DNA of 64,000 nucleotides from Pegea sp. RAD2-039 (GCA_034620365.1 JAQGEQ010000338.1:428252-492251), one strand, 5' to 3'; positions 13,626 to 25,505 are shown, numbered from the stretch's first letter. The notes: generated from the sequence alone by a model not told the origin. Made by a program: numbers and translations.

Positions 13626-14391
13626 TCAAATTTCAAATAAATTATGTATACAAAAATAACTCATCAAAATATAATAAAAAATATAAAATTAGTTTTAAAA
13701 TTTACTTGTTTTTTTTTTCATTCTAAAATATAAGTAGAACCACTAATAATTTTAAAGCAAAAAGTTTCTCTTTGCAAAAGAGGTTGTTAATGGTTCTCAA
13801 TAGTTGAACGTTTTTTCGACGTCAACAATATTTAGCAACTTTTTTTTGATAAAGTTAATCAGAAATTCTCTACAAGTTTTCAGAAGATTTAAAGTTATGC
13901 CTTTGTTTGAAAAATTGAATTATTTTACTTGTAGTAATCTGTTTGTCTTGTTTTCATTAATTTGTATATGCTTTAGTTAGAAAAGGCGTTTTCATACAAA
14001 TATCTCCTTTTTTAAAAAGACGAGAAATGGATCTTAATTCACAAAAAATAAACTTATGTCGTTAAACTATTTTCAAAATTAAATCTCTAAATTTGCATTT
14101 AACAAATAACAGAATAATAATATAACAGAATGTTTCAAATATCAAAACTTTTATTTAACACAATTAGTATTTCTACTTATATTTCAGATGAATAAAATTA
14201 AGCAGCAACATTTCTATTTCTTTATTACTTTTTAATACAATTCAATCGAAATCATTAAACATCGGGTCAAGAAAACTATTTTATATTGAAAAAATAATTT
14301 TTTCGAACTAAAATCATTATAGAAAGATATAAAAATTATAATACAAGAAGCAACCTTTTAATTGTTTGCTTAACTGTTTAATAAAAGATCT

Positions 14392-14411
14392 CATCTAGCG
14401 CCCAGTAGCGG
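14392..14411 (+). promoter_or_regulatory. Islet, double type
   Basis: ATCTAGCGCCCAGTAGCGG; almost the same at 63,684, worn at 45,971. Confidence 0.45.
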
Positions 14412-14540
14412 AAAATGAAATTTTGGAATTGTTGTTTTGTAAAGTTATTCTTAGAACTCATTTAATTATTCAGACTGAAAAATGTATTTAAAAATTCTAT
14501 TCTAAAAATACTAAATTCGCTAAAACTTTTTTCTGTTTGT

Positions 14541-14860
14541 AAACATTCTGTCAATTTATCAGTTACATGTTTCCATCAAAATAATAAATTTTCAACATAA
14601 ATCATTTTTATGTTGCTACTTGCAGTAAATTGAAACTCAAGGTAGTCTTGTTAGTTACTTAATCGATTTTCGTTGAAAGTATTTCAACTTCAAATTGGGT
14701 TTTTAATGTATTGTTTACAATCAGCTGAGAACTTCTCAAAACTTTTCGTTTATAACAACTTTGTTACAATCTACAGTTTTTTAGATCAAGTTTAAACAAA
14801 TAAGTATCCGTAATTTTTATTCCGTATTTTTTATGCTAAACTCTTTTTTGACAAAGTAAA
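14541..14860 (-). repeat. M1 module copy 5
   Basis: C 14,541-14,572; B 14,668-14,696; A 14,770-14,798; Z 14,845-14,860. Part of a full islet-M1-M2 unit at 14.39-15.27 kb. Related to copies 10 and 17. Confidence 0.8.
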
Positions 14861-15014
14861 GTAAAAGATAATAATAATTATTTTGTATTATCTATTAGTT
14901 TATTTAGTTTAAACCTTTAATGTGAGTTTGAGTTGACTAAAAAGGTAATATTTTAGATCTATGATTCACTATCATCTGATCGTGATATTATTAAGTAATC
15001 CCATGAAAAAGTTT

Positions 15015-15265
15015 TAATCTTTTTCAAAACCACAAAAAGCAAAGTAACTATTTTACTGATACTAGATTTTAAATTGAGTCAATTTTATCTTTATAAACTT
15101 AATACTTTTAAAAACGTTTTCAATTGATTAAAGCACCCGTAAAACTTAAGGATAGCACAAACTTAAGAATGTATGCAGATTAATTATAACCCTTTGAATA
15201 TGGAAAACATTCTTTCCGTGGCCCAATTTTTCATATTATAAATTAGCAAGATGCACTTTTACATC
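15015..15265 (-). repeat. M2 module (left arm)
   Basis: Worn G block at 15,130-15,170 and hairpin GATGCACTTTTACATC at 15,250-15,265. Mate of 45.13 and 62.79 kb. Confidence 0.65.
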
Positions 15266-16639
15266 TAACAATCACTACAGATTTAAAAAAAAAACATTCA
15301 AAACTTAACGATACAACTAACCTAAGATAATAAGTAGAGGTTGTATAACCTTGTAAATAACGATAAAGCAAGCATTCATCTCTGAAATTTTGTCTGATAA
15401 TAAATATATGTGATTTACAAGATGTATATTTCAATCTTATGATCAGTTAAATATCTTGGGTAATAATTTGCTTGAAGTTGTAATTTGGACTTGGATAAAC
15501 TTTTATGGAAAATACAATTAGTGAGTAAGTTGAATAAAGTGAACTTCTATTATTTACAGATAGTACGATCAAATTGATTTAAGTCAAAACTTTATTTCAT
15601 TTATCTAAACAGTTCTAGGATAATGTGAAAAAACTTGAATAGGTTTTCTAGCTTTGAAATAATTATATAAAGTTTTTAAGGGTATCACTAAAATCTGTTT
15701 CATATGCAGTTTCATCTGAAACTTTATTTCATAAAAATATAAATAAATAATTATAAAAATTAGAACTATTATGAATATCAAATTCATTTTTTATAATAAC
15801 TAAATAATCTATAATAATATAAGTAATTAAATGACAGCAGAGTGAAGTTTTTAAAGGTAAAAAATAAACTAATTATAGATTTTTCATATTAAAATTTTAT
15901 AACCATAACAATTTTTAACCCCAGGAGAAAATGTTTGACTAAATATTCTTAACTATTATATTTTAATCTTGTTGTTTTACCAAAATGTTGAACTTTCTAC
16001 TATACAGCAAAGTTTTAACATTCATTTTTAATGTTTATTGTTCTGTTAGTAACATCATTAAAAGTTCAGACGTTTATGTTTAACTTAATACATCTTCATC
16101 TACAATCGTTCTACTAATATTTTATAATTTAAACACTTTAAAGTAAGCTTTTTTACAGCAAAAAAATAAACATTAAATACTATTTTTCAAAAAAACCACC
16201 TTTAAATATAATTTGGATGAAGTTTTTCATTGTTAAAAAATTTTTATATATTTTGCGCAAGATAATAAATTTTGGAAAAAGTTTATATCATAACATTTAA
16301 AATAATAATTTTAACCTAAAATAGCTTAATTAAATTTGTTTTTCTACTGTAGAATAAAAAAGGAGTAAAAATTAAAAAGACTTGATTTGTTTTTGTTAAA
16401 ATTATTTTCTAATTTAAAATGATATTTTAAAAATTTTTTCCAAAAAATTTTTTTTTTCAAATTGTTCATTGTTAAGAACAAATAAGAAAATTTTAAGATT
16501 ATTATTTATAAAATAAAGATTTCAATTTTATATTTATTCTTACCAAAGTAATTTTGACAAATTTAAAAATTAAACTTCTAAATTCACTTTGCTCATCTTT
16601 AAAATTATAATTATTATGAACATTTTAATTAATAATTTT

Positions 16640-17760
16640 TAACAGAAAATATATAAAAAAGTGTGTTAAAGTAGTTAGAAGAAAACATAATAGTTTTAAA
16701 TTGTTTAAACTAATATTATATTAATAATAAATTGGAAGATGCACATTTGCATCTGTTGATCGAACAAGTATTTTTCCTAGAACGTAATAATAACTTTTTA
16801 CATTTCTTGAATAAATATTGTAATTTTAATTTTATGACTTCTGTGAAAGTTTTTCAAAATTTAAATTAAAATCAGATTAATAAACATTTATTTTTGGTTA
16901 CATAACAACTAATCAGAAACAAATTTATTTGAATTATCTGAACTAACAAATTTAGCATTCGAGAACTTAGTATTAATTCCACTTGTTTGGATTATTCTAA
17001 TTATATTTATTGTACCCTAGTCAAACCCTTTTTACTAATCAATTTGTTTTCAACTCTTTACTTTTTTTTGGATTGAACTGACTGATTGTGGTTCGCTCTT
17101 TACACTCATTACAGCTTTTTGTAATCGGGCGGACTTCAGTTACCTTGTAGGCCACTAACAAGTCGCTTGTGATAAGTTACAAGTGAATTTGCTAGTTTCT
17201 GAGAAGCAAATATACTGAATTATAAAAACCAAATGTTTAGAACATTTGAATAGTATTACTTAAAATTTGATGATTGGGAAAATATATGATAACAATTTTG
17301 AACAAAGGTAGAAAAACATAATATATTTATTTAAATGAAATGTTATTATTACCCTGATTTAATATTTTCTTCTTATGTTTGCAATTAGAAAACAGGAAAC
17401 TAGTTTAGAAGCAAGTTTGATAATGAGGAAGTTCATTTGACGTAGCGACGTTTCTCTCTAATTAAATTTAAAGATTAGGTGATGATGTCAAAAGCACAAA
17501 AATTATAAACAAATTTAGGTTGAAAAATATACCTAAAAGGTTATAAACTTACGCATCATCAACAAAACAAAATACGACTTGAATTTTAAAAAATCTTTAA
17601 AAAAATGATTAAATGGTGTAACTATAATAAAACAACCTTTTACCAAGACACGAAGCAAAACTTTCAGTATAAGTTTAAAAATCTCAAATTTATTTAACAT
17701 ATTTTACAATATTAAACAACTTGCTTAATTTTATTGTTATACAGTTAGAATGCTAGAAGT
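16640..17760. other. Left-arm-only segment with a unique G+C-richer core
   Basis: The right arm passes directly from the mate of 16.6 kb to the mate of about 17.8 kb. The segment opens with a hairpin (16,734-16,755). It contains at about 17,085-17,210 a patch with CGGGCGGACTTCAG and ACTTGTAACTTATC-like inverted bits, and at about 17,430-17,480 another with GACGTAGCGACG. No open frame over 40 codons and no terminal repeats were seen. It is either an insertion in the left arm or a deletion in the right. Confidence 0.6.
16734..16755. repeat. Isolated hairpin palindrome
   Basis: GGAAGATGCACATTTGCATC at the start of the left-arm-only segment: stem GATGCA/TGCATC with a four-base loop. Confidence 0.65.
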
Positions 17761-18969
17761 TTTTAAAGTATAGCTTCACTAATTAAAAGTGGATAAAAAT
17801 AAAGGTTAATATTTTCGATAATCACAATAATAAGTAAAATATATTTAAGACGATGTTTCCTTCACAGATACATTTAATTGATTAAATCAAATAAGGTTAC
17901 TGTGGATAATAATTATGTTTTAGCTTGATATATTTACACTTTTAAATAACTAAAGTAAGAGATTAAAAAAAAAACGAAACAGAATCTAGCAAAAGTTAGT
18001 TTACGATTACAGACTACCACGTTTTTAAATACTTTAATATTATTAAAGCTTATATCGACATTAAGTCGACTTCAAATAAAATTATTTTCCAAAATACAAA
18101 AACAAGAAAATTGGAATCAGCGCTAGAAAATGCTTAATAAAAACTATTTGTATTTTAGTGTTTGTGGGTTAAACACTGATTTATCATCATTACTAGAAAA
18201 GCACTAAACCAGAATTTAAATTAATTTTGTTTAGGTTAAAAAAACATAAAAAAGTCTTTCTCTATGTATTGTTTTTATAATGATTACCCCAAACTAAAAA
18301 TTGTTAAGTCTTATATTAGTTTTGTCAAAAACTCGTAGAAATCTCCACAGTGTTTAAAAATCAAATAACAGTTTTAGAACTAAAAGCCGATAATTATAGA
18401 GACAATCAAAAAGTTTTATTTTTTTAATCTTATAACTAGAAGAAGTTCACTGAACTATTGATCTAATTAAAATGATAAATAATAAAATTTAATGTTTTTC
18501 ATCTTTTGCAAATACAAAAACTTGTATATTAATAGCAAAGCAACTTTCAGATTATGGATCTAAAATTGGTGAAATGTTTTCACGCAATAATTAAATTTGA
18601 TTTCAAATAAACTGTAAAAACTGTATATTTAAGTTATCTATTTCTTCGTTCAATTTTAAATCTGATTGTCATTAAAAATCTAAGAATTTTTATAAGTATA
18701 CTATCTATATAACGAGAATATCAAATGAATTTCAACAAAAAAACTATTTTGCATGCAACCAATTTGTATTAAATATTTGAAATGATGATTAAAAATTAAA
18801 ATCAATTTAAGTGGGAAGATTTACTTTTACAAGTAGTTTGTAAACATCAAGCAATCTCAAGAAAACTCAAAACCTTATTTCCTCTAATGAAAAATACTTG
18901 TTAGGTAAACATTCACAAATAAGTCAAACAGTTTGAAGTTTTGAAATATACATCGTTTTATTTTTATAT

Positions 18970-18990
18970 TTGATAGCGCACTCTAGCGGA
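18970..18990 (+). promoter_or_regulatory. Islet, GATAGCGCAC type
   Basis: GATAGCGCACTCTAGCGG, with inverted relative at 20,421. Confidence 0.45.
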
Positions 18991-19029
18991 AATAAAAGCT
19001 GCAAAGATAAAATGAGAATTTAAGAAAAT

Positions 19030-19640
19030 TTTATTTAGTGTCTTTAGAGAATCTTACTCTTGAAGTTTAACAAGAATTTTTTAATTATGCAGAATAGATA
19101 TGAATTATTTTATAATACCCTACGAAGTTATTAAAAAGTTAAAACTGTTATTATAAATCTTTTAGAAAAATGTAGAACATCGCTTAACTGTAAACTATAA
19201 AGTCTAACTTTACAAAATAAAAGATACTAAAGAAAACTTCAACAGACTGATATAGTTGTGTTTTAATGTCAAAAAAAGTAAACAACTTAAGTGAAATCAT
19301 AAGAACATAGTGTATAAAGTTCAAAACACAGAAATATTTATTAGATTGAAAATTCTGTGTGTCAAAATACAGAGGTTTTCTGAATATAAAATTGAACATT
19401 AGATTTTATTTGTTAGTCTTTTATTTTTCATAGTTTTTAATCCAAAAACTCACATCGCTATAATATTTAATTTATCAACATCTTTATCAAAAGCTAAAAA
19501 ATCAAATTTCCTTTTTAACATCAAATTAAAAGTAATTTTAAAATTGAGGTAATACAAATTTTGAAACACTTTTCGTATTATCTAGTTACAATCATATAAT
19601 ATTATTTTGAATGAAAATAAAGATATTTTTACAATATCTG
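19030..19640 (+). repeat. Three-copy segment, copy 2 (in spacer)
   Basis: Direct copy of 48,280-48,800, sharing for example AAAAATGTAGAACATC/TC, ACTGTAAACTATAAAG and AAAGCTAAAAA in order. It shows that the spacer was built from the same stock as the arms. Confidence 0.78.
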
Positions 19641-20420
19641 TAGACTTTTTAAATTTTTTGTTTAATTGATTTTTATTCGTAGTAAATTATTTTAAATTAT
19701 AGTTAAAATAAATAAATAAAAATAAATTAAATAATAATTCTAAATAAAATTGTTAAAAATAATAGTTTATTAGTTTTAAATTATAATTTAAAACTTTTCA
19801 AAATAATGATAAAAGTCTAAGCAAATTGGGGAAAACAAAATACAAAATATAATTATAATTTTAATAGAATACATTACAAGCTATCAGCTTTAATTTCTAT
19901 GTTAAGAAATTGAAAATTATTTCAAAATTAATTTTCTGCTTTATCACTAAGAGAGACAGTCACCTATTTAATTTTGCAAATCAACATATAATGTTAAATT
20001 TGTATAAATTTTATTACAAAAAAAATATTGTTTAAAAGAGAAATAAATCATTTTTAAATGGAAAAAATTGAAAATTTGCTATATTAAAGATTTAAAAATA
20101 TATATTCTAAAAGTTTTCAAAAAATCTTTTATATTTCAATTTTTATAATAAAAACAAGCAGTTAAATGACTACTTTGTTTCTTATTTAATTAAAACAAAC
20201 CTTTACGTTTTTCATTGGATATTTAAAACAAACAGATACTACTAACTTATTTAAAAAAGAATATCAAACAATTTAATATAATTTGAATTATATAAAATAT
20301 TCAAACTGATTATTACTTATATAAAGTTTAATTATTATTGCATATTAATGAAAACTATAAATCTCTGAAAATACTCAATTAGATTTTGTTAAAATCTCAT
20401 TTTATATTTGTAGTTTTCAT

Positions 20421-20440
20421 TTCCGCTAAAGTAGGCTATC
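20421..20440 (-). promoter_or_regulatory. Islet, GATAGCGCAC type, worn
   Basis: TTCCGCTAAAGTAGGCTATC on the plus strand. Confidence 0.4.
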
Positions 20441-20539
20441 AAATATAAAAACAAAACGATGTTCAACTTTTGAAAAGCTTTCAAAGCGTCAAACTGTTTG
20501 AACTAATCCCGAAAAGAAATAAAATGACTAAAATAGATA

Positions 20540-21210
20540 AAATTAAAACTGAACTACTTTGTACTTAAATTCAAAATGAATTTGAAAAATTGAAAAATAT
20601 AAAACAGTTAGTTGTTTAGTCAAATAAGATATTGTTGAGCCTAGCCATCAATTTTATAATCAAGTGCTTATTGACATCAACAATCATCAACAGTCTACAA
20701 ATTATATTATAAATTAAACTCGCTAAAAAGATTTAGAAGTTGTTAGATACAATTCAAAAAACAAGTTCCGTTTTTTTTGGAAGGATATTGATATATTTAT
20801 TAATCGTAATTAGAATGTGAAAAAAGAATATAACTTTTTAACTTATAATTATGAAAATTATAAATTTACTACAATAACAAATATCAAACCATCTATTAGT
20901 GCCTTAAATAATTTATTTAAAGATTTGTAAAATTTGTAATAATTTAGTTTATGCTTAATGTTTTAGTTAATTAGTATTACTTGGGAGACTAAAAAATTAA
21001 AAGGTTAGAAATTGAAAAGTTTCCAAATAATTTTCTACTGCATTAAAGTATTTACAGCATTGAAAGTAGGTTTTATGAAATGATTACTAATTAATTCAAT
21101 TTTAGCGATATCAAAAAGAAATAAAAATAAAGAACATTTTACCTTAAATTCATTTTCAGTTGCAGTTTAATTACAAATACTCTTTTTGCTGAAAGGAAAG
21201 TTTTCTATTT
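20540..21210. other. No gene or clear repeat
   Basis: A+T-rich sequence; I see no open frame, splice pattern or module in it. Confidence 0.6.
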
Positions 21211-21214
21211 GTAA

Positions 21215-21500
21215 AATTTTTGTCACATTATTAGTAACATGTTTAAAAACAAGAAAACAAAATTTTGACATCAATTTTTTTTACCTCAGTTTTTTTACAA
21301 AATACAAACTAAATTTACTTTTAAATAAAATTTCATTGAAAAGTTGTTCAACTCCAAAAATAGCTACCGTGAGAACATTAAAAGATAGGATTTTGTCAAA
21401 TTTGTCATTATTTATAAATTTTTTTTAATCTAGAATCTGTGGGGTCAAGTTTAAACGAGATAATTTTTGTACTTTTAGATAAAAAAATTTGTTTGTAAGT
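21215..21500 (-). repeat. M1 module copy 6 (spacer)
   Basis: C 21,215-21,247; B 21,332-21,360; A 21,429-21,459 (CTGTGGGGTCAAGTTTAA). It sits 65 bases before repeat pair a. Confidence 0.75.
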
Positions 21501-21564
21501 AATCTCATTTTTTTCAAGTTTGAATTGAATCTTTGTATATTAATATTTGATAATTCAAAAAAAA

Positions 21565-21700
21565 TTAGTGGCGCTGATAAATGAAGACTTTTAGAAATTA
21601 AGTCAAGAACCATTTGAATGCTTTGTTTTTAAATTGTGAATACTAACCGATTGGGAAGCTTATATATATTTATAAAGAAAAATTTCTTGTTTTGGGACTT
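21565..21700 (+). repeat. Direct repeat pair a, copy 1
   Basis: Shares TGGCGCTGATAAATGAAG, a long match over the following 100 bases and AAAATTTCTTGTTTT with 34,940-35,065, same orientation. It carries its own GGCGCT islet, unlike the CTAGCG family. Confidence 0.8.
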
Positions 21701-22134
21701 TGGGCTTATCATGCAGATACTATTCTTTTTTTACGACATTACAACTTGATCTAAGACTTGATATATTTAATATTTATTAACTATATTTATACAGATCTAT
21801 CAAAAATAAAATGAATTTTAAAAAAATCTATTTAGAAATATGAATAGAGCGCTTTTCGGTATATTAGTGTTTTCATAAGTTAGCTTTTTCCATAATTCAT
21901 ATTTTCGGTTGTAGAAATATAAGGATATATAAATTAGCTATAAAAACAGCTATGTTTGCAGTTTTACTAAATACTATGCATGCTTCAATCAATTGATAAT
22001 ATTATTGAAAATATAATTGTTTTTATGTTATTCTTCGATTAATTCTAAATCTGATCATCTATAAAATAACTGTTATGTTTTCTTTTCAAAAGCAATATTA
22101 TAATTTGTTCTTAGATTTATAAAACTAAATTTTA

Positions 22135-22690
22135 TTTATTAATTTACTACATTATTTCCATATTATATTACTATTGCTTAATTACTTTTATTTCAGTAAG
22201 TTTAACTTAAAAAAAACATTTGTCACTCTAAAATGAGATGATAGTATAGTTAATAGTAATGAAATTTAACAATACAATATAAAATTTAAAAACAAATATT
22301 CAAAAGTATTTTTGGGTACTGGACACTACTTCTTATTAAATCAACATTTAAAAATATAATTCAATTTCAATTGATTTTTCATAAGAAGATTTCAATCAAT
22401 AAAAACGTTACAACTTTTAATTTAAAATAAAGATACAATGTCAAAGTAAAATGCTATATAATAAAGCTGTATTACTTTTTACAGTAAAGTCCAACTCAAA
22501 TTAAATTAAATTTATTTTTTATCTATTAACAAAAATTGTTTGATCAGAGTTTTATCAAAATTAAAATCTTATATTTAATTAAGGTTGTAACTAACTTAAT
22601 TTTAAATAAATTATTAAATTTGTTTCACAAATCTCTACCCAAAAATAAGCAACTATCAAATTTGTTGCTACTAGTCAAAGTATAAATTTG
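22135..22690 (-). repeat. IR-B right copy
   Basis: Inverted partner of 2,980-3,540. It lies in the IR-A spacer, so the same sequence exists both inside and outside the large duplication. Confidence 0.8.
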
Positions 22691-23057
22691 TCTATAAATA
22701 AAAATTGATTTATAATTATAAATTATAATTATATAATTATATTTTTTCAAATTTAAATACCGCTTTAATTTGATATTATTTTTGAAGGAGATAACTAGCA
22801 GAAAATGAATTTGCAAAAATTTAGAGAGTTGATTTAAGATGATGAATTTTTAGTTCCATAATCTTTTGATTAGAATGTTTTTTAAGAAAAATATCTGTTA
22901 TTTTCACTATATCAATTTCTAAGTGAAATATTATTTTAATTATATCAGAGTTAGTAAATGAGATAAGAATATGTTTTTATATCACCATAAAGTCGAAAGC
23001 ATTTAATTTAAATTCATTAGGAAATCTGATTAGGTGTAATTAAAAATTTTTATAAAA

Positions 23058-23092
23058 TAAATAATAATAATAATAATAAAATAATAATAAAA
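23058..23092. repeat. (AAT)n microsatellite
   Basis: Short run of AAT trinucleotides, broken twice by an extra A. Confidence 0.85.
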
Positions 23093-23314
23093 TAGTTGTG
23101 AATGGTGATAAAGAAATCATTTTTTTTGAACGTAGCATAAATCGATTACAGCCGTATTTACTCATTACAAATCACCTTTGTAGAAAGTCTAAATATTTTT
23201 TTACAAAGTGAATAAAAAACTCAAACAAAAAAAGTAATCTGAAAAGTTATTTGAAGAGCCTCTTCAATCCTCAGTATGTTCTTTTAGTTAGTTAAAGATA
23301 CTTAGGATTTGAAA

Positions 23315-23425
23315 ATTTTTTTCTAGTTAAAAAGTTAAAATTTATATAAAGATGAATTATTATTTGTAAACGTTTTAAGATTTTACATAATCTTTTTAAA
23401 TTTAGTTAAAAATATAATTGAAATA
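23315..23425 (+). repeat. Direct repeat pair b, copy 1
   Basis: TAGTTAAAAAGTTAAAATTT and the following ~90 bases recur at 29,325-29,435. The two copies bracket the candidate exons and the whole Kelch gene. Confidence 0.75.
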
Positions 23426-23610
23426 AATTAGATATAAAGAATTTTTAATAAGATACAAAAACTTTGTTATAGATTCAGTAATTTTAAGAGACACAAAATA
23501 TTTTTTAAAGAAATTTATTACGACTAAATCACAATTAAATGTTAAAATCCGCCAACGACATCAACAGAGTCATTTTGTGTATTCCGTAAATTAATTTTGT
23601 AAAATTTTTT

Positions 23611-23655
23611 CTATTGATTCTTCTTAACCAACTCCATAACAACGTAATCGGTTTC
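23611..23655 (-). CDS. Candidate terminal exon, unknown gene (ends TAG)
   Basis: After a TTTTAAAG acceptor the frame reads ETDYVVMELVKKNQ and stops. It is in phase with the candidate exon at 23,747-23,817 if the 91-base gap is an intron (donor GTAAAA). Base composition is coding-like compared with the flanks. I do not recognise the protein; it could be chance or a decayed gene. Confidence 0.3.
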   Translation of the reverse strand, partial: ETDYVVMELVKKNQ

Positions 23656-23746
23656 CTTTAAAATGGATTCACATCTCGCAATGATAAAGATCTAGCTTTT
23701 TCACAGGAATGACCCCACATTCATTTGATATCGCTCATTTTTTTAC

Positions 23747-23817
23747 TTCTTTTTCAGTTATGACGGCAGTTAATTTAACAGATATGGAGTACCATAAAGT
23801 CTCTACAGTTCCCTTAG
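23747..23817 (-). CDS. Candidate internal exon, unknown gene
   Basis: A good pyrimidine-rich acceptor (CTTTTGTTTAATTTTTAG) precedes a 71-nt stretch. In phase 2 it encodes 23 residues, including TLWYSISVKLTAVITEKE, before GTAAAAAAATG. No upstream partner exon with a matching phase was found with confidence. No family recognised. Confidence 0.3.
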
Positions 23818-23914
23818 CTAAAAATTAAACAAAAGTTTAGATTAAAAATGAAATAATACAACTGATATTTTAACAAAAGCAAAAAACCTTTATCAGATAT
23901 CAATGAAGCAGCAT

Positions 23915-23920
23915 TTTATT
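23915..23920 (-). promoter_or_regulatory. Possible poly(A) signal for the candidate exon at 23,958
   Basis: AATAAA on the minus strand, 38 bases after the TAA. The hexamer is expected by chance in such A+T-rich DNA, so it is weak support only. Confidence 0.3.
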
Positions 23921-23957
23921 TTTCTATTAATTAATTGTTGTTAGGGTCACAAAGATC

Positions 23958-24047
23958 TTATTTTATACTTTCAAGCTCTTTAATTAATTTCTTGAGTTTC
24001 ATGCAAACTTGGAAATTAGTTTTTGATTCATTGTATTCAGCAGAAGC
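23958..24047 (-). CDS. Candidate terminal exon, unknown gene (ends TAA)
   Basis: Acceptor TTTTAATTTTAG, then 29 codons of hydrophilic, protein-like sequence (ASAEYNESKTNFQV, then MKLKKLIKELESIK) and TAA. AATAAA follows 38 bases downstream (23,915-23,920). Together these are what a last exon should look like. Upstream exons would lie in 24.05-25.1 kb, where I could not assemble them. Function unknown. Confidence 0.38.
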   Translation of the reverse strand, partial: ASAEYNESKTNFQVCMKLKKLIKELESIK

Positions 24048-25142
24048 CTAAAATTAAAACATAATTTATTAATCAATCTGATTATTTTTTATGAGTAGAT
24101 ATATTTTATAACAATAATATGAAAAGTAATTTGCAACAAAACTAAAGTTCATTTTTCAAGAATCCAAAATATAATGCTATAAGCAAAGCATTTGATAAAG
24201 CAGTTAAACAACACAGTTGCATCTTATAATTTTTCTAACACATTTTTATGACATAAATTCTCAAATAGAAAAAAAAAACTTTATTCATTCAAAATTATTA
24301 ACCCTTTCTTGTGTTCTTTACAAAACGTTTTCAGTTTTTTTATATATATTCGTAATTAATAATAAAATATTAAAATGATTTAATGAAAAAGTGTTTTCCA
24401 AGAAAAAATTTAAAAAGTTAAACATTGTTGTAGTAAAATGGTTGATTTGGAGAAGCAAATGCAAAATATTTGAAAATAATACAAACAAAGCAACGTGCCA
24501 ATATCTACTCAACTATGTGATATTATAGAATAAAGTTGAATAAAATTCACCACAAGAAAAAAATGCCAAGTTTTAAAAGTTCAAAAATAATTTTATAATC
24601 TCTGTGAAATATTTTTGACCTTTGTTTTTTTGCAGGTTTTCTGCATTAATAATATTTTGAAATTTATCCCCAAAAGTTTTCAATCTAAAAACACACACTA
24701 AATCAGGCAATGAAAAATTTGTATAATTAGTAATGGTTACAATTGAGCTTTGTATAAATATCAATAAATTCGCTTGTAAGTTATTTATCAGTTTCTAAAG
24801 GAGTCAAGTTTACAAACAGAAGTTTCCAATAAACCATATTTGATGAATCAAAAAGACTTACGAGTTAATTATGAAACCATTTGATGTCAGTTCAAATATT
24901 TGATGTTAAACACAATTGATTACGATTGATTTATTTTCAGCATCTTTAGTATCTAAACTAAAAGCGTAAAAATGAGCTGAAAATCACAATAAGATTATAC
25001 TCGAAATAATAATTAATAATAATTATTAATAAACGATAATTCATATGTTCTTAACTAAGATATTCAAATATAAATCTACTTAAAGTTTGCTGAATAATGA
25101 ATAATCAAGATCAGATAAAGTTTAGGTTCAGTTGATATTAAG
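24048..25142. other. Region with unresolved minus-strand open segments
   Basis: Minus-strand segments at about 24,431-24,510 (ending ASPNQPFYYNNV) and about 24,583-24,801 (73 open codons after CCTTTAG, including GDKFQNIINAEN) look more protein-like than the surroundings. None has consistent start, splice sites and phase. It may hold the body of a gene whose last exon is at 23,958, or a decayed one. No M1 or M2 module is present. Confidence 0.35.
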
Positions 25143-25294
25143 GGTTAGATGAAGATGAGTATCAGGTGAAAATGAGGATTAGGTTAAGATAAGAATTAGG
25201 CAATGATGGTAATCAAGTATACTTTAGGATTGGGTGAAGATGAGGATCAAATGAAATTGGGGATTAGTTGTAGATGAGGATCAAGTGACTATCA
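25143..25294. repeat. 17-bp minisatellite, nine units, G-rich on the plus strand
   Basis: Units are 16-18 bp with consensus GGATYARGTGAAGATGA. Two unit types (GGATTAGGTGAAGATGA and GGATCAAGTGAAAATGA) tend to alternate, giving a 34-bp higher-order period. The plus strand is strongly purine-rich, unlike everything around it. It abuts the LINE relic. Confidence 0.8.
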
Positions 25295-25338
25295 TTAAAA
25301 GGGTTTTGATTTACTTTATTCTCTGTTGAACTGTTAAA

Positions 25339-25505
25339 CTAGATACTTTGGAAATTTGAAGGAATAAACTCGACTAAATTCATTTTTTTAATTATCCACA
25401 AATTAGTTGACCTTCAAATTTGATAATTTCTTTTCCATTTGTACTCCTCTTAAGTTATATCAGCTCAGAAGACAAATTTTACATTTTGATAAGCCCATAC
25501 CAAAC
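25339..25505 (+). mobile_element. Old decayed relic of the same LINE
   Basis: Shares CTAGATACTTTGGAAAT, AAGTTATATCA, AGAAGACA and GATAAGCCCA, in the same order and spacing, with 44,115-44,275, but carries many substitutions. It is much older than the other two copies. It lies between the 17-bp minisatellite and the 3' end of the Kelch gene. Confidence 0.75.

Larger units (their letters stand above)
1420..18450 (+). repeat. IR-A left arm of a large inverted duplication
   Basis: Matches 42.5-57.0 kb in opposite orientation. Anchor pairs (left/right): 1,510/56,930; 3,680/55,105; 6,770/52,155; 8,181/50,776; 9,720/49,240; 13,990/46,275; 14,400/45,978; 18,200/42,745. Their coordinate sums stay near 58.4-60.9 kb, changing in a few steps, as expected for one inverted copy with indels. 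The longest clean match seen is about 13,920-14,010 against 46,265-46,360, nearly identical. Left-only segments are about 3.8-5.8, 10.65-12.05 and 16.64-17.76 kb. About 1.8-2.95 kb shows no clear mate. No genes. Confidence 0.87.
18880..20540. repeat. Local inverted repeat around 19-20.4 kb
   Basis: 18,890-19,010 and 20,400-20,530 are inverted copies (CAAACAGTTTGAAGTTTT against GCGTCAAACTGTTTGAAC, each next to a GATAGC...CTAGCGG islet). They flank the three-copy segment and a low-complexity AAATAAATAA stretch near 19,700. Confidence 0.65.
21700..23314. other. Spacer sequence, mostly non-coding
   Basis: Contains part of an M2-like stretch near 21,985-22,020, the IR-B copy and the AAT microsatellite. 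Nothing coding was supported. Confidence 0.6.

Noticed and set aside
17440-17485. Second hammerhead-like GACGTTTC...TGATGATG
   Set aside because: The two core halves are on incompatible strands, so no hammerhead fold results.
21186-21428. Open frame of 80 codons on the plus strand
   Set aside because: It runs through M1 copy 6; other M1 copies have stops in the same frame. No protein-like character.
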